64,000 nucleotides of DNA from Aurantiacibacter sp. MUD61 (GTDB taxonomy: Bacteria; Pseudomonadota; Alphaproteobacteria; Sphingomonadales; Sphingomonadaceae), in the NCBI RefSeq assembly GCF_027912455.1, contig NZ_CP115446.1, positions 2,689,501-2,753,500 on the forward strand, read 5' to 3'. The notes beneath the pieces are model-generated. The model was not told the DNA's origin. It saw nothing but the letters and a program-made list of their open reading frames with translations, and did no database searches. Of the stretch, positions 56,450 through 64,000 are shown piece after piece. The first letter of the stretch is position 1. Every line of letters starts with the position of its first letter. The position numbers and the translations under genes are program-made.

Positions 56450-57172
56450 TTAGCGAAGCACGCGCTCGATAAGGATTAGCGGCGAAGTCAGCGAGGATAC
56501 GACGCTCAGGATATCCTGGATGCGGCGGCGCCCGGGCGAATCGCCGACCATCACGATGTCGCTCGGATAAATCTGCGGATCGGCGTAATTGCCGCGCTGG
56601 ATCGCCTGCATGTTGTAGACGCCGATATAGCGTTCATCACCCACGGTCCGGAAGACGAGCACTTCCTGCTCATTTGCGAACTCATCCATGCCGCCACCAA
56701 TCGCGACCGCTTCCATCAAAGTGATCGGGCCTTCGATCGGGAAGCGCCCCGGGCGGGCGACTTCGCCGCCTACGGTGAACAGCGTCGTGCTGCGTTCCGT
56801 GATGCGCGAGGTCACATCGGGCTCACGAACATAAGTGTCACGCAGCCGCTGCTCCAGCGCGAAGGACAATTCTTCGGTAGTCCGTCCGGTCGCTTCGACA
56901 GAGCCGATCAGCGGGTAATCGATCATGCCATTGCCGCTGACCTGGACTTCGCGGCTGAGCTCGGGAATGCCGAAAACCTCGACCTGAACGACGTCCAGCG
57001 GGCGAATCAACTGCGTTTGCGGATCGGGCATCACATCAGTGATTTCCGGCATCGGCATGACAGCCGACTGTGCCACGGTCACGCCAGGTGCCTCGCCAAT
57101 CGGGCCTGAAGAGCCGCACGCGGCCAGCAACCCGGCAGCAGCAATGATGGCGGAATTCCGAATGATACGCAC
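56450..57172 (-). CDS. wza: Polysaccharide export lipoprotein (Wza-like)
   Basis: 240 aa. Lipobox LLAACGSS (Cys at about 19), then the polysaccharide export domain (VQVEVFGIPELSREVQVSGN, IDYPLIGSVEATGRTTEELS) and an SLBB domain (FTVGGEVARPGRFPIEGPI). Shorter than E. coli Wza (about 379 aa) as in many alphaproteobacteria, lacking the extra SLBB repeats. It should form the outer-membrane channel for the polymer driven by Wzc at 20465-22645. It is alone here rather than in the cluster. Confidence 0.93.
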   Translation of the reverse strand: MRIIRNSAIIAAAGLLAACGSSGPIGEAPGVTVAQSAVMPMPEITDVMPDPQTQLIRPLDVVQVEVFGIPELSREVQVSGNGMIDYPLIGSVEATGRTTEELSFALEQRLRDTYVREPDVTSRITERSTTLFTVGGEVARPGRFPIEGPITLMEAVAIGGGMDEFANEQEVLVFRTVGDERYIGVYNMQAIQRGNYADPQIYPSDIVMVGDSPGRRRIQDILSVVSSLTSPLILIERVLR

Positions 57173-57293
57173 AGGACAACCCTCTTCAACAGGCGCGGCG
57201 CGCCTTCTTCAAGCGGGCCTATGGAACTCGCCCGCAATCCGCAAGACCTTGCTTATCGCACGGCCATATTCTTGCGACAGGTGGAGACGGATT

Positions 57294-57683
57294 TTACGCT
57301 GACCGGTCGAATTCGCTGGCCACCTCCGGCTCCTCAGGGCGACGCTCATGCCACAGGGCCTGCAGCAGTATTGCAGCCATGATCCCGGAGCTCGCCGCGA
57401 TCACGTCCATGTAAAAATCGATCCATTCACCCACCCTGCCCATGCCGGTGTAGGTCTGGACCACTTCGATACCGCCACCGAGCACGACAAGCCCGATCAA
57501 AATAAGCCACAGGCTGAGCCGCGGGAAGGCAAAGGGCGTGAGGAGACCCAACACAGCAAATGCCAGGCCGTGAAAGCCCGCTCCGCCCAGACCGCCCTGC
57601 TCCGCAGGCGCAAAGGCGAACCACAGCATGCCGATCACGCAGGCCAGCCAGATGGCCTGCACCAAAAGCTGGACGTGCCTCAT
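57294..57683 (-). CDS. VanZ-like membrane protein
   Basis: 129 aa with three to four TM segments. Family features: WFAFAPAEQGG, FHGLAFAVLGLLTPFAF, IEVVQTYTGMGRVGEWIDF and DVIAASSGIMAAILL. Function unknown outside glycopeptide resistance. The start overlaps the M20 peptidase stop by one base (TGATG). Confidence 0.85.
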   Translation of the reverse strand: MRHVQLLVQAIWLACVIGMLWFAFAPAEQGGLGGAGFHGLAFAVLGLLTPFAFPRLSLWLILIGLVVLGGGIEVVQTYTGMGRVGEWIDFYMDVIAASSGIMAAILLQALWHERRPEEPEVASEFDRSA

Positions 57684-58996
57684 CAGAAACGCGGATTGTC
57701 CGATAGCCTCGACATGAGGATGGCCGCGCGCTGTGCCTGGCGGATGATGCTCGTCAGATCGATGGACTCGCCTGCCGCGTGGCTGCCAGAACCGTTCGGC
57801 CCCATTCCGGCAAGCGCCTGATCCACGAGCAGCGCGACGAAGCTGATGTCAGCTGCACCGCGGCGAGAGGGCGGGAATTCCTCCATCGGCTCGAGCCCCA
57901 GATCGGCGTTGATCTCATTCAGCTGCGCCAGAAGCGCGCGATTGCCATCGGTGGGCGCCATGGCGGGATAGCCCGTATCGAATGTGATCGTAGCGTCCGT
58001 CCCCGGCAGGTTATCATCGACGATGGCCTGCATGGCGGCGACCGTGCGGTCGAACTGCTCGACGGATAGTGTGCGAATGTCCCCGCGCGCCACCGCGGTA
58101 GAAGGGATGATATTGGTCTTGCCGCTGGTGTTGGCAGACAGCAGATCATCCCCCATCATCGCAGGCGTTCCTCCTGCCATGAAGCCGACATTGTAGGTCA
58201 AATTCTCTTCCGGCAATTGCACACGGAAGGCATCGAGAATGCGCGTCATCTCGTAAATCGCGCCGTAGCCGACGCTTTCGCGAAAGATGCCGCTGGAATG
58301 GCCGGACTGGCCAGTGGTTTCGAGCTGCCAGCTGTTGGAACTGCGCCGCGCCACCACGCCATAATCACGGCCATCGATGACGGAGAGCCCCTCAAAGCCG
58401 AGCGCGATGTCGGCCCATTCTCCAAGCGCATAAAGGTGCTCGCGCGAAATGGAGAGCGGCTCGCCTGCGTCCTCCTCGTCGCCGGACAGGATGACGGTGA
58501 TGTTGGCACCGAGAATCGTCCCCGATTCCACCATCGCGCGCAGCGCAGACAGGATGACAATGATCCCGCCCTTATTGTCGGTAATGCCGGGGCCAATCGC
58601 GTTATCGCCGTCGCGGCTGAAGGTCTGGAACGGGCTCTCGGGCTCGAACACGGTGTCGAGATGGCCGATCAGCAGGATGTTCGGATTGTCGGAATCGCCT
58701 TCCCACCGCGCGATCAGATGCCCCGCGCGGCCCGCTTCGGATTGATCGATCCATTCGACTGCGAACCCCAGCGCCTCGAACTCCGGCGCAAGCACATCGG
58801 CAACCGCGCGCACGCCTTCGAGATTGTAGGTGCCCGAATTGATATTCACGATCCGCTCGAGCAGGGCGATGTCGGCCTCGTGATGCTCGACCACACTTTC
58901 GGTAATCGCCTCCTCAGCGGGCGAGAACTGCGCCATCGCGGGCGTGGCGTAGGCGAGCGAGAGGGCAGCGAGGCTAGCTAAGACAAATCTGGTCAT
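57683..58996 (-). CDS. Exported M20-family metallopeptidase (glutamate carboxypeptidase-like)
   Basis: 437 aa with a Sec signal (MTRFVLASLAALSLAYATPA). Dinuclear zinc site: LLIGHLDTVFEP (His, Asp), GPGITDNKGGI (bridging Asp) and SGDEEDAGEP (catalytic and ligand Glu). PFQTFSRDGDNAIGPGITDN is typical of exported CPG2-type carboxypeptidases. Likely hydrolyses small peptides or acyl-amino acids in the periplasm. Confidence 0.92.
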   Translation of the reverse strand: MTRFVLASLAALSLAYATPAMAQFSPAEEAITESVVEHHEADIALLERIVNINSGTYNLEGVRAVADVLAPEFEALGFAVEWIDQSEAGRAGHLIARWEGDSDNPNILLIGHLDTVFEPESPFQTFSRDGDNAIGPGITDNKGGIIVILSALRAMVESGTILGANITVILSGDEEDAGEPLSISREHLYALGEWADIALGFEGLSVIDGRDYGVVARRSSNSWQLETTGQSGHSSGIFRESVGYGAIYEMTRILDAFRVQLPEENLTYNVGFMAGGTPAMMGDDLLSANTSGKTNIIPSTAVARGDIRTLSVEQFDRTVAAMQAIVDDNLPGTDATITFDTGYPAMAPTDGNRALLAQLNEINADLGLEPMEEFPPSRRGAADISFVALLVDQALAGMGPNGSGSHAAGESIDLTSIIRQAQRAAILMSRLSDNPRF

Positions 58997-59097
58997 TTTC
59001 TTAAGCTCGCATGAGGGACGAACTCCTGCAAGTAGCAGTGTATGCGGTCTGACTACGAAAGCCAGGTTCTCGAGCCTTGATAGCTTTCACCTCTCAA

Positions 59098-59844
59098 TTA
59101 CTCGTCAGGCGAAATTTTCGGAGAAAGCAGCGCTGCGCGCGTCGCGACCAAGAGGTAAATCGCAACGACGGCAGCTGGCGTACCGATGAATGCGGAAAAG
59201 CGTGCCGAATCTATGCCCAGAACGGCAATGCCAATCGCTGCCGCGCCGAATACAATCGTCAGCGTGATTGAGAGCAAAGGTTTATCATCTCTCCAGATCA
59301 TCAGCCGGGCTGGAAGGCGACCGAATTTAAATGCGAGAATTGCTCCGATGACCAGAAAGACGAGCCACATGATCGGATAGAGGAATAGCAATCCAAAAAA
59401 TGGAATGCCCATACTGTCCGCACACCAAGGAAAATCACCGCGTCTGAAATCCAAGGACAAGCTGTAAAGCTGCGAGATCAGCGAAAGAGCGACCGCACCC
59501 GTGCCGAGCGCAAAAAACTGCCATCGCTCGCTCGGCGTCCGCCACTCTCCGGGGTCTGCGTCGTAGAAGAAACGAGACAGTCCGAGCACTGTAAGCGTGG
59601 CGAGGATCACGCTGATACCGGTCTGCATCAATGGGTGACGCAAGGTTTCGAGCGCACGTAGACGTTCGTGCCAGCCATCTACGACACGAGAACCGTTGGC
59701 GCGCGGTTCGTCCAAGCACGCGTTTAGCTTCAGCTTTCGCGCTGCTTCGTAGTCGGTATAAACGGGATAGGTGAGCCCGATTGCTATGAGAGTCAGGCTG
59801 ATTGCGACTGGGACGACCCACAGCACCGTGCGGCGGGTGATCAT
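59098..59844 (-). CDS. Six-TM membrane protein of unknown function, in the usual place of sdhB
   Basis: 248 aa with six predicted TM segments, e.g. LWVVPVAISLTLIAIGLTYP, VILATLTVLGLSRFFY, ALGTGAVALSLISQLYSL, IPFFGLLFLYPIMWLVFLV and ITLTIVFGAAAIGIAVLGI. Three Cys-free stretches and a short DEPRANG loop after TM1. I recognise no family. Starts 22 bp downstream of sdhA on the same strand, where sdhB is usually found. Confidence 0.72.
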   Translation of the reverse strand: MITRRTVLWVVPVAISLTLIAIGLTYPVYTDYEAARKLKLNACLDEPRANGSRVVDGWHERLRALETLRHPLMQTGISVILATLTVLGLSRFFYDADPGEWRTPSERWQFFALGTGAVALSLISQLYSLSLDFRRGDFPWCADSMGIPFFGLLFLYPIMWLVFLVIGAILAFKFGRLPARLMIWRDDKPLLSITLTIVFGAAAIGIAVLGIDSARFSAFIGTPAAVVAIYLLVATRAALLSPKISPDE

Positions 59845-59866
59845 CGCGCTTTTGCCATCTAGCCCC

Positions 59867-61711
59867 TCAATAAACCCGCTTCTTCGGCTCGATATATTCC
59901 GCGTCGTCGGTCAGTGTGTATTCGTGGACCGGGCGGTAGTCGATTTTGACATCGCCGCCCTTGCCGCCCCAGCCTTCGAACCAGGCGGCGGTGTGCTTCA
60001 TCCACTCGGCATCGTTCCGGTCCGGGAAGTCTTCGTGCGCGTGGGCGCCGCGGCTTTCCTTGCGGTTTTCTGCCGACGACATGGTGACGCAGGCCTGCGC
60101 CATCAGATTGTCGAGCTCGAGCGTTTCGATGAGGTCGCTGTTCCAGATGAGCGAGCGATCGTGGACTTTCACGTCCTCGAGGCGCTTGTTCGTCGCAGTC
60201 AGCTTCTTCACGCCTTCGGCCATCAGTTCGCTGTCGCGGAACACGGCGGCGTGCGCCTGCATCGTCTGCTGCATTTCCTTTCGTATCTCGGAGGTATTCG
60301 AGCCACCATCTGCATGGCGGAAGTGATCGAGGCGGGTCAGGGCCATGTCAGCGCTGTCGGCAGGAAGCTCGTCATGGCTCTGATCAGGTGTGATCAGTTC
60401 CTTCAAGCGGAAGCCGGTCGCGCGGCCGAACACCACGAGATCGATCAGCGAGTTGGAACCAAGGCGGTTCGCGCCATGGACCGAGACGCAGGCGGCTTCA
60501 CCCACAGCGAACAGGCCCGGCACCACGTGATCCGGATTGCCATCGGGGCCGATGGTCACGACTTCGCCGTGATAGTTACAGGGGATGCCGCCCATGTTGT
60601 AATGCACTGTTGGGGTGACCGGCAGCGGCTGGCGGGTCAGGTCGACCCCGGCGAAAATCTTGCCGCTTTCGGTGATGCCCGGAAGGCGCTCTGCCAGAAC
60701 CGCGGGATCGATGTGGTCGAGGTGCAGGTGAATGTGATCGCCATTGTCACCCACGCCGCGCCCTTCGCGCATTTCCAGCGCCATCGAGCGGGAAACCACG
60801 TCGCGGCTGGCGAGATCCTTGGCCGACGGGGCGTAGCGTTCCATGAACCGCTCGCCTTCGGAGTTGGTCAGGTAGCCGCCCTCGCCGCGTGCGCCTTCGG
60901 TAATCAGCACGCCCGCGCCGTAAATGCCGGTCGGGTGGAACTGGACGAATTCCATGTCCTGCAGCGGCAGGCCGGCGCGCAGCACCATGCCACCGCCGTC
61001 GCCCGTGCAGGTGTGTGCGGATGTCGCGGTGAAGTAGCAGCGGCCGTAGCCGCCCGTCGCCAGCACGACACCGTGCGAGCGGAAACGGTGGATCGTGCCA
61101 TCGTCCATGCACATGGCGATCACGCCGACACAGCGGCGGTCTGCGCCCTCACCCTTCATGATGAGGTCGATGGCGAAGTATTCGATGTAGAAATCGGCGC
61201 TATACTTCAGGCTCTGCTGGTAAAGCGCGTGGAGCATCGCATGCCCGGTACGGTCTGCCGCGGCGCAGGTGCGCTGCACCGGCGGGCCTTCACCCATGTT
61301 CTGCATGTGGCCACCGAACGGACGCTGGTAGATCGTGCCGTCTTCGTTGCGCGAGAACGGAACGCCGGCATGCTCCAGCTCATACACGGCCTGCGGAGCT
61401 TCGCGTGCGAGATATTCGATCGCGTCTTGGTCACCCAGCCAGTCTGCACCTTTCACGGTGTCATACATGTGCCAGGACCAGTGATCGGGCGTGTTATTGC
61501 CCAGCGATGCAGCGATGCCGCCCTGTGCTGCGACGGTGTGGCTGCGGGTCGGGAACACCTTGGAGATATTCGCCGTCCGCAGGCCCGCCTCTGCCGCGCC
61601 CATGGTCGCGCGAAGGCCGGAACCGCCCGCGCCCACCACGACCACATCATAGGTGTGGTCGATAATCGGATAAGCGCGTCCGTTGATTTCGAAAGTTTCG
61701 GTGCGGGCCAT
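59867..61711 (-). CDS. sdhA: Succinate dehydrogenase flavoprotein subunit
   Basis: 614 aa. Complex II / TCA cycle: succinate to fumarate. FAD motif [14 protein letters not shown] at about 25-38; the flavinylated His58 in [11 protein letters not shown]; substrate-site region [20 protein letters not shown] and the Arg/His active-site segment in [20 protein letters not shown]. Start overlaps the sdhD stop (TGATG). No sdhB follows; a 6-TM gene does. Confidence 0.97.
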   Translation of the reverse strand: MARTETFEINGRAYPIIDHTYDVVVVGAGGSGLRATMGAAEAGLRTANISKVFPTRSHTVAAQGGIAASLGNNTPDHWSWHMYDTVKGADWLGDQDAIEYLAREAPQAVYELEHAGVPFSRNEDGTIYQRPFGGHMQNMGEGPPVQRTCAAADRTGHAMLHALYQQSLKYSADFYIEYFAIDLIMKGEGADRRCVGVIAMCMDDGTIHRFRSHGVVLATGGYGRCYFTATSAHTCTGDGGGMVLRAGLPLQDMEFVQFHPTGIYGAGVLITEGARGEGGYLTNSEGERFMERYAPSAKDLASRDVVSRSMALEMREGRGVGDNGDHIHLHLDHIDPAVLAERLPGITESGKIFAGVDLTRQPLPVTPTVHYNMGGIPCNYHGEVVTIGPDGNPDHVVPGLFAVGEAACVSVHGANRLGSNSLIDLVVFGRATGFRLKELITPDQSHDELPADSADMALTRLDHFRHADGGSNTSEIRKEMQQTMQAHAAVFRDSELMAEGVKKLTATNKRLEDVKVHDRSLIWNSDLIETLELDNLMAQACVTMSSAENRKESRGAHAHEDFPDRNDAEWMKHTAAWFEGWGGKGGDVKIDYRPVHEYTLTDDAEYIEPKKRVY

Positions 61712-62100
61712 CAGGCTACTCCTGCGCCAAAGGCAAGGCGCGCCACGCAGAACAGGCCGAAGCCGGCGCCTGCGAATGTCAGAAGGTTGAGAATGAGAAG
61801 GGCGGCGAACTTGCTGCCCGCTTCGTGCACATAGTCCTCGATCAGGACCTGCAGGCCGAGCCGTGCGTGCCAGAATGTCGTGATGATCAGCAGCGCCACC
61901 ATGAAGGCAGGTACCGGCTCCGCGATCCAGCCGCTCACCGTCTCATACGAGAGGTTCGGCAGCATGAAGAGCGAAATGCCGAGGAAAAGCACGGTGACGA
62001 GGTTGCCGACCGCAGTGAAGCGCTGCACCAGCCAGTGATGCGGCCCTTCGTGGGCCGAGCCGAGACCGCGCACGCGGCCGATGGAAGTTCCGTTACCCAT
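61711..62100 (-). CDS. sdhD: Succinate dehydrogenase membrane anchor subunit SdhD
   Basis: 129 aa, three TM helices. [16 protein letters not shown] contains the heme-ligand His region and the quinone-site Asp-Tyr pair seen in alphaproteobacterial SdhD. N-terminal [19 protein letters not shown] is typical. Coupled to sdhA and 9 bp from sdhC. Confidence 0.93.
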   Translation of the reverse strand: MGNGTSIGRVRGLGSAHEGPHHWLVQRFTAVGNLVTVLFLGISLFMLPNLSYETVSGWIAEPVPAFMVALLIITTFWHARLGLQVLIEDYVHEAGSKFAALLILNLLTFAGAGFGLFCVARLAFGAGVA

Positions 62101-62109
62101 AATCCAGTC

Positions 62110-62490
62110 CTAGCGCAGCAGGATGAAGGCCCAGATGGCGGCGGTCAGCACGACCGGCAGCAGCATCGAAACCCAAGAGAAATTGCGATTGGTGTCCAGC
62201 TCATAACCCGCACCGGTATCCAGCACGAAGTGGCGGATGCCCGACGATGCGTGGTTGAGGAAGGCCCAAGTGAGACCGATCAGGATGATGTAGCCGACGG
62301 GCGATCCCATCCAGTCGGAAAACTGGGCGTAATAGTCAGGGCCGCTCGCCAGCGCGCCCAGCCACCACAGCAGCACGAAGAGGCCGACAATGGCCATGCC
62401 ATCACCCGTCACGCGGTGGAGGATAGAGACCGCCATGTGCGGGCCCCATTTCCAGATGGAAAGGTGCGGTGAAAGCGGACGCTCAGCCAT
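62110..62490 (-). CDS. sdhC: Succinate dehydrogenase cytochrome b556 subunit SdhC
   Basis: 126 aa from ATG 62490 with GGGGA six bases upstream (a longer TTG frame is unlikely). RPLSPHLSIWKWGPHMAVSI and SILHRVTGDG (Ser/His/Arg quinone region) precede three TM helices; the heme His is in LNHASSGIRH. First gene of the sdhCDA run. Confidence 0.94.
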   Translation of the reverse strand: MAERPLSPHLSIWKWGPHMAVSILHRVTGDGMAIVGLFVLLWWLGALASGPDYYAQFSDWMGSPVGYIILIGLTWAFLNHASSGIRHFVLDTGAGYELDTNRNFSWVSMLLPVVLTAAIWAFILLR

Positions 62491-62636
62491 GGTATTCCCC
62501 GGACAACACAATCGTCATTACGAACATTGGCACCCACTTAGCGGATCATGCGCGTGAGACAAGCGCACCTTCAGCCGTATTCTGCGCTTTTTCTGAGGCT
62601 TTCCCCGGTAACCGCACCCCGCTATGACCTAAGCCT

Positions 62637-63347
62637 ATGACCAATATACTAGTAACAGGCACCAGCCGGGGTATCGGACAGGCGATTGCGGACCAGCTGA
62701 CGGAGCGCGGATGCAACGTCATCGGCCATGCCACCCGCGCAATCGACGATCGCACGATAGCCGCCGATTTTGCCGATCCGCCGGCCGCGCAAATGCTGTG
62801 GCAGGAAGCGCTCGATCGGCTCGACGGGCGGATAGATGTTCTCGTCAACAATGCCGGGCTGTTCGAACAAAACCCGATGCATGCGAGCGACATCGAATGG
62901 CTGGACCGGTGGGAGGATACCTTGCGGATCAACCTGACCGCCGCAGCGCAATTGAGCCGCTTTGCCGTGCGCCACTGGCAAGACCGTGCGAGCAAGGGAC
63001 GCGTGGTGCACATCGCCAGCCGCGCAGCCTATCGCGGCGATTCGCCGGCGCATTGGCACTATGCTGCGGCAAAAGGCGGCATGGTCGCCATGCACAAGAC
63101 CATCGCCCGCGCCTATGCGAGCGAGAACATCCTCAGCTACTGCATCTGTCCCGGCTTTACCGACACCAGCATGGCGGGCGACTATCTCGAAAGCCGGGGC
63201 GGCGAAGGTCTGCTCGCCGACATCCCGCTGGGCCGCGTGGCCGAGCCGGAAGAAATTGCCGACATAGCGGTGTTCTGCGCGATGGACGCGCCCCCCAGCA
63301 TGACCGGCGCAGTGATCGATGCGAATGGAGCGAGCTTTGTCCGCTAA
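62637..63347 (+). CDS. Short-chain dehydrogenase/reductase
   Basis: 236 aa SDR. TGTSRGIGQA at about 7-16, VNNAGLFEQNP at about 71-81, catalytic Ser in HIASRAAYRG and Tyr-x3-Lys in YAAAKGG. SDR of the FabG-like group; substrate unknown. Overlaps the next lipoprotein gene by 23 bp. Confidence 0.9.
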   Translation: MTNILVTGTSRGIGQAIADQLTERGCNVIGHATRAIDDRTIAADFADPPAAQMLWQEALDRLDGRIDVLVNNAGLFEQNPMHASDIEWLDRWEDTLRINLTAAAQLSRFAVRHWQDRASKGRVVHIASRAAYRGDSPAHWHYAAAKGGMVAMHKTIARAYASENILSYCICPGFTDTSMAGDYLESRGGEGLLADIPLGRVAEPEEIADIAVFCAMDAPPSMTGAVIDANGASFVR

Positions 63348-64000
63348 GCTGCTTTTTGCCGCTCCGCTGTGTCTCGCGGCCTGCGCTGCCACACCGATGC
63401 CCGCGCAGGAGGAAGAGTGGGTCTGGAACGAGCAGATCACCTTTACCGAGGATTGCGAGGAATGGGACGAGTGGGACAAGCCCGCCGATCCCTTCCGCAT
63501 GTTCGGCAACACCTACTACGTCGGAACCTGCGGCATAGCGGCAATCCTGATCGTGGATGACGAAGGCCATATGCTGCTCGATAGCGGCACCGAGGCGGGT
63601 GCCCGCATTGTCGAGCGCAATATCCGGCGTGTTGGCGTAAATCCGGAGGACATCCTGCTGCTGGGCTACAGCCATGAGCATTTCGACCATGTTGGCGGCA
63701 TGGCCTATCTGCAGGAATTGAGCGGTGCATCGCTCGTCTCGCTCGCCGCGGGGGCTGAGGCCATGCGCACGGGCAATTCCGATCCCGCCGATCCGCAGCA
63801 CGGCATGCATGATCCTTTTGTCCCGGTGCGCGTGGATTTCGTGCATGATGATGGCGACGCCATGGCTGTCGGGACCACGCAGCTTCGGTCCTTTGCCACA
63901 CCCGGCCACACGCCCGGCGCGACCACCTGGCAGTGGGAAAGCTGCGAGGGCGATCTGTGCCGGACCATCGTCTATGCAGACAGTCTCTCGGCTGTCAGTG
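63325..64000 (+). CDS. Subclass B3-like metallo-beta-lactamase lipoprotein, partial (C-terminus outside window)
   Basis: About 225 codons up to the window edge. N-terminus ends in the lipobox LAAC (Cys20), followed by an acidic linker. Zn sites: HEHFDH motif in GYSHEHFDHVGG (H116, H118, D120, H121 in standard numbering) and H196 in FATPGHTPGATTW, all present. TPGHTPG is typical of B3 enzymes, as found in Erythrobacter species. The last ligand (H263) lies outside. It could be a beta-lactamase or a related hydrolase. ATG 63325 overlaps the SDR gene. Confidence 0.85.
   Translation, partial: MERALSAKLLFAAPLCLAACAATPMPAQEEEWVWNEQITFTEDCEEWDEWDKPADPFRMFGNTYYVGTCGIAAILIVDDEGHMLLDSGTEAGARIVERNIRRVGVNPEDILLLGYSHEHFDHVGGMAYLQELSGASLVSLAAGAEAMRTGNSDPADPQHGMHDPFVPVRVDFVHDDGDAMAVGTTQLRSFATPGHTPGATTWQWESCEGDLCRTIVYADSLSAVS

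Noticed and set aside
59771..61834. 687-aa open frame on the plus strand
   Set aside because: Antisense to sdhA, which is certain from its flavin and active-site motifs.
62608..62633. Second SigF-type promoter upstream of the SDR gene
   Set aside because: GTAACC is present at 62608 but the sequence 16 bases later is TAAG, not CGAA.

Overview
The window reads as a marine or freshwater alphaproteobacterium of the Sphingomonadales, most likely Erythrobacteraceae (Erythrobacter, Qipengyuania, Altererythrobacter and relatives). I infer this from the GC-rich codon use, the proteins themselves (2-oxoacid:ferredoxin oxidoreductase KorAB, an NrsF-type anti-sigma factor, a B3 metallo-beta-lactamase, WecBC, a short Wza) and the gene neighbourhoods. 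No species call is possible from the sequence alone.

Layout. 1-3657 (minus strand): end of a Tat-exported hydrolase, branched-chain 2-oxoacid dehydrogenase E1 alpha, thymidylate synthase and a UDP-sugar 4-epimerase. 3868-3944: tRNA-Pro(CGG) on the plus strand. Its 3' part is repeated exactly (46 bp) at 6134-6179. The 2234 bp between the copies hold two AT-richer genes: an unknown 197-aa protein and an XRE-HTH/ImmA-type Zn peptidase. There is no integrase, so this looks like a minimal integrated islet. 6267-24343 (minus): a long exopolysaccharide cluster with UDP-xylose synthase, glycosyltransferases, acyltransferases, an FkbM methyltransferase, a sulfotransferase, a Wzx flippase, a Wzc-type tyrosine autokinase and two Wzy/ligase-like membrane proteins. 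24516-27178 (plus): PurF, an SDR and a PilZ protein. 27269-28212: two small unknown genes. 28209-30649: WecC and WecB. 30707-36855 (minus): two tandem class-C serine hydrolases, cyclopropane fatty acid synthase, photolyase and a DUF457-type membrane hydrolase. 37005-40079: a second polysaccharide island (WcaF-like acetyltransferase, glycosyltransferase, initiating WcaJ-type transferase). 40207-44470 (minus): an OYE-type flavin oxidoreductase and korA / 33-aa membrane microprotein / korB. 44619-50888: RppH, a TPR protein, RsmB, GuaB, a CPBP protease, 3-hydroxybutyrate dehydrogenase and YpfJ. 50980-54531: BlaR1/BlaI divergent from an ECF sigma/NrsF pair, with readable operator and promoter sites between them. 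54561-57172: LldD-like oxidase, cyclophilin and Wza. 57294-62490 (minus): VanZ-like protein, M20 peptidase, a 6-TM unknown and sdhA/D/C. 62637-64000 (plus): an SDR and the start of a B3 metallo-beta-lactamase lipoprotein cut by the window edge.

How the genes work together. The polysaccharide genes are scattered over at least five loci (2.7, 6-24, 28-31, 37-40 and 56-57 kb) but together give a nearly complete Wzx/Wzy-dependent pathway: initiation (WcaJ), nucleotide sugars (UDP-GalA or similar, UDP-Xyl, UDP-ManNAcA), assembly, sulfation/acylation/methylation, flipping (Wzx), polymerisation (Wzy), the copolymerase kinase (Wzc) and outer-membrane export (Wza). The most unusual items are the tRNA-bounded two-gene islet, the microprotein wedged by ATGA overlaps between korA and korB, the absence of sdhB next to sdhA, and the regulatory sites between blaI and the ECF sigma gene. 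Genes are densely packed: no gene-free stretch longer than about 300 bp was found. The longest, 22646-22903, is described as the wzc leader.
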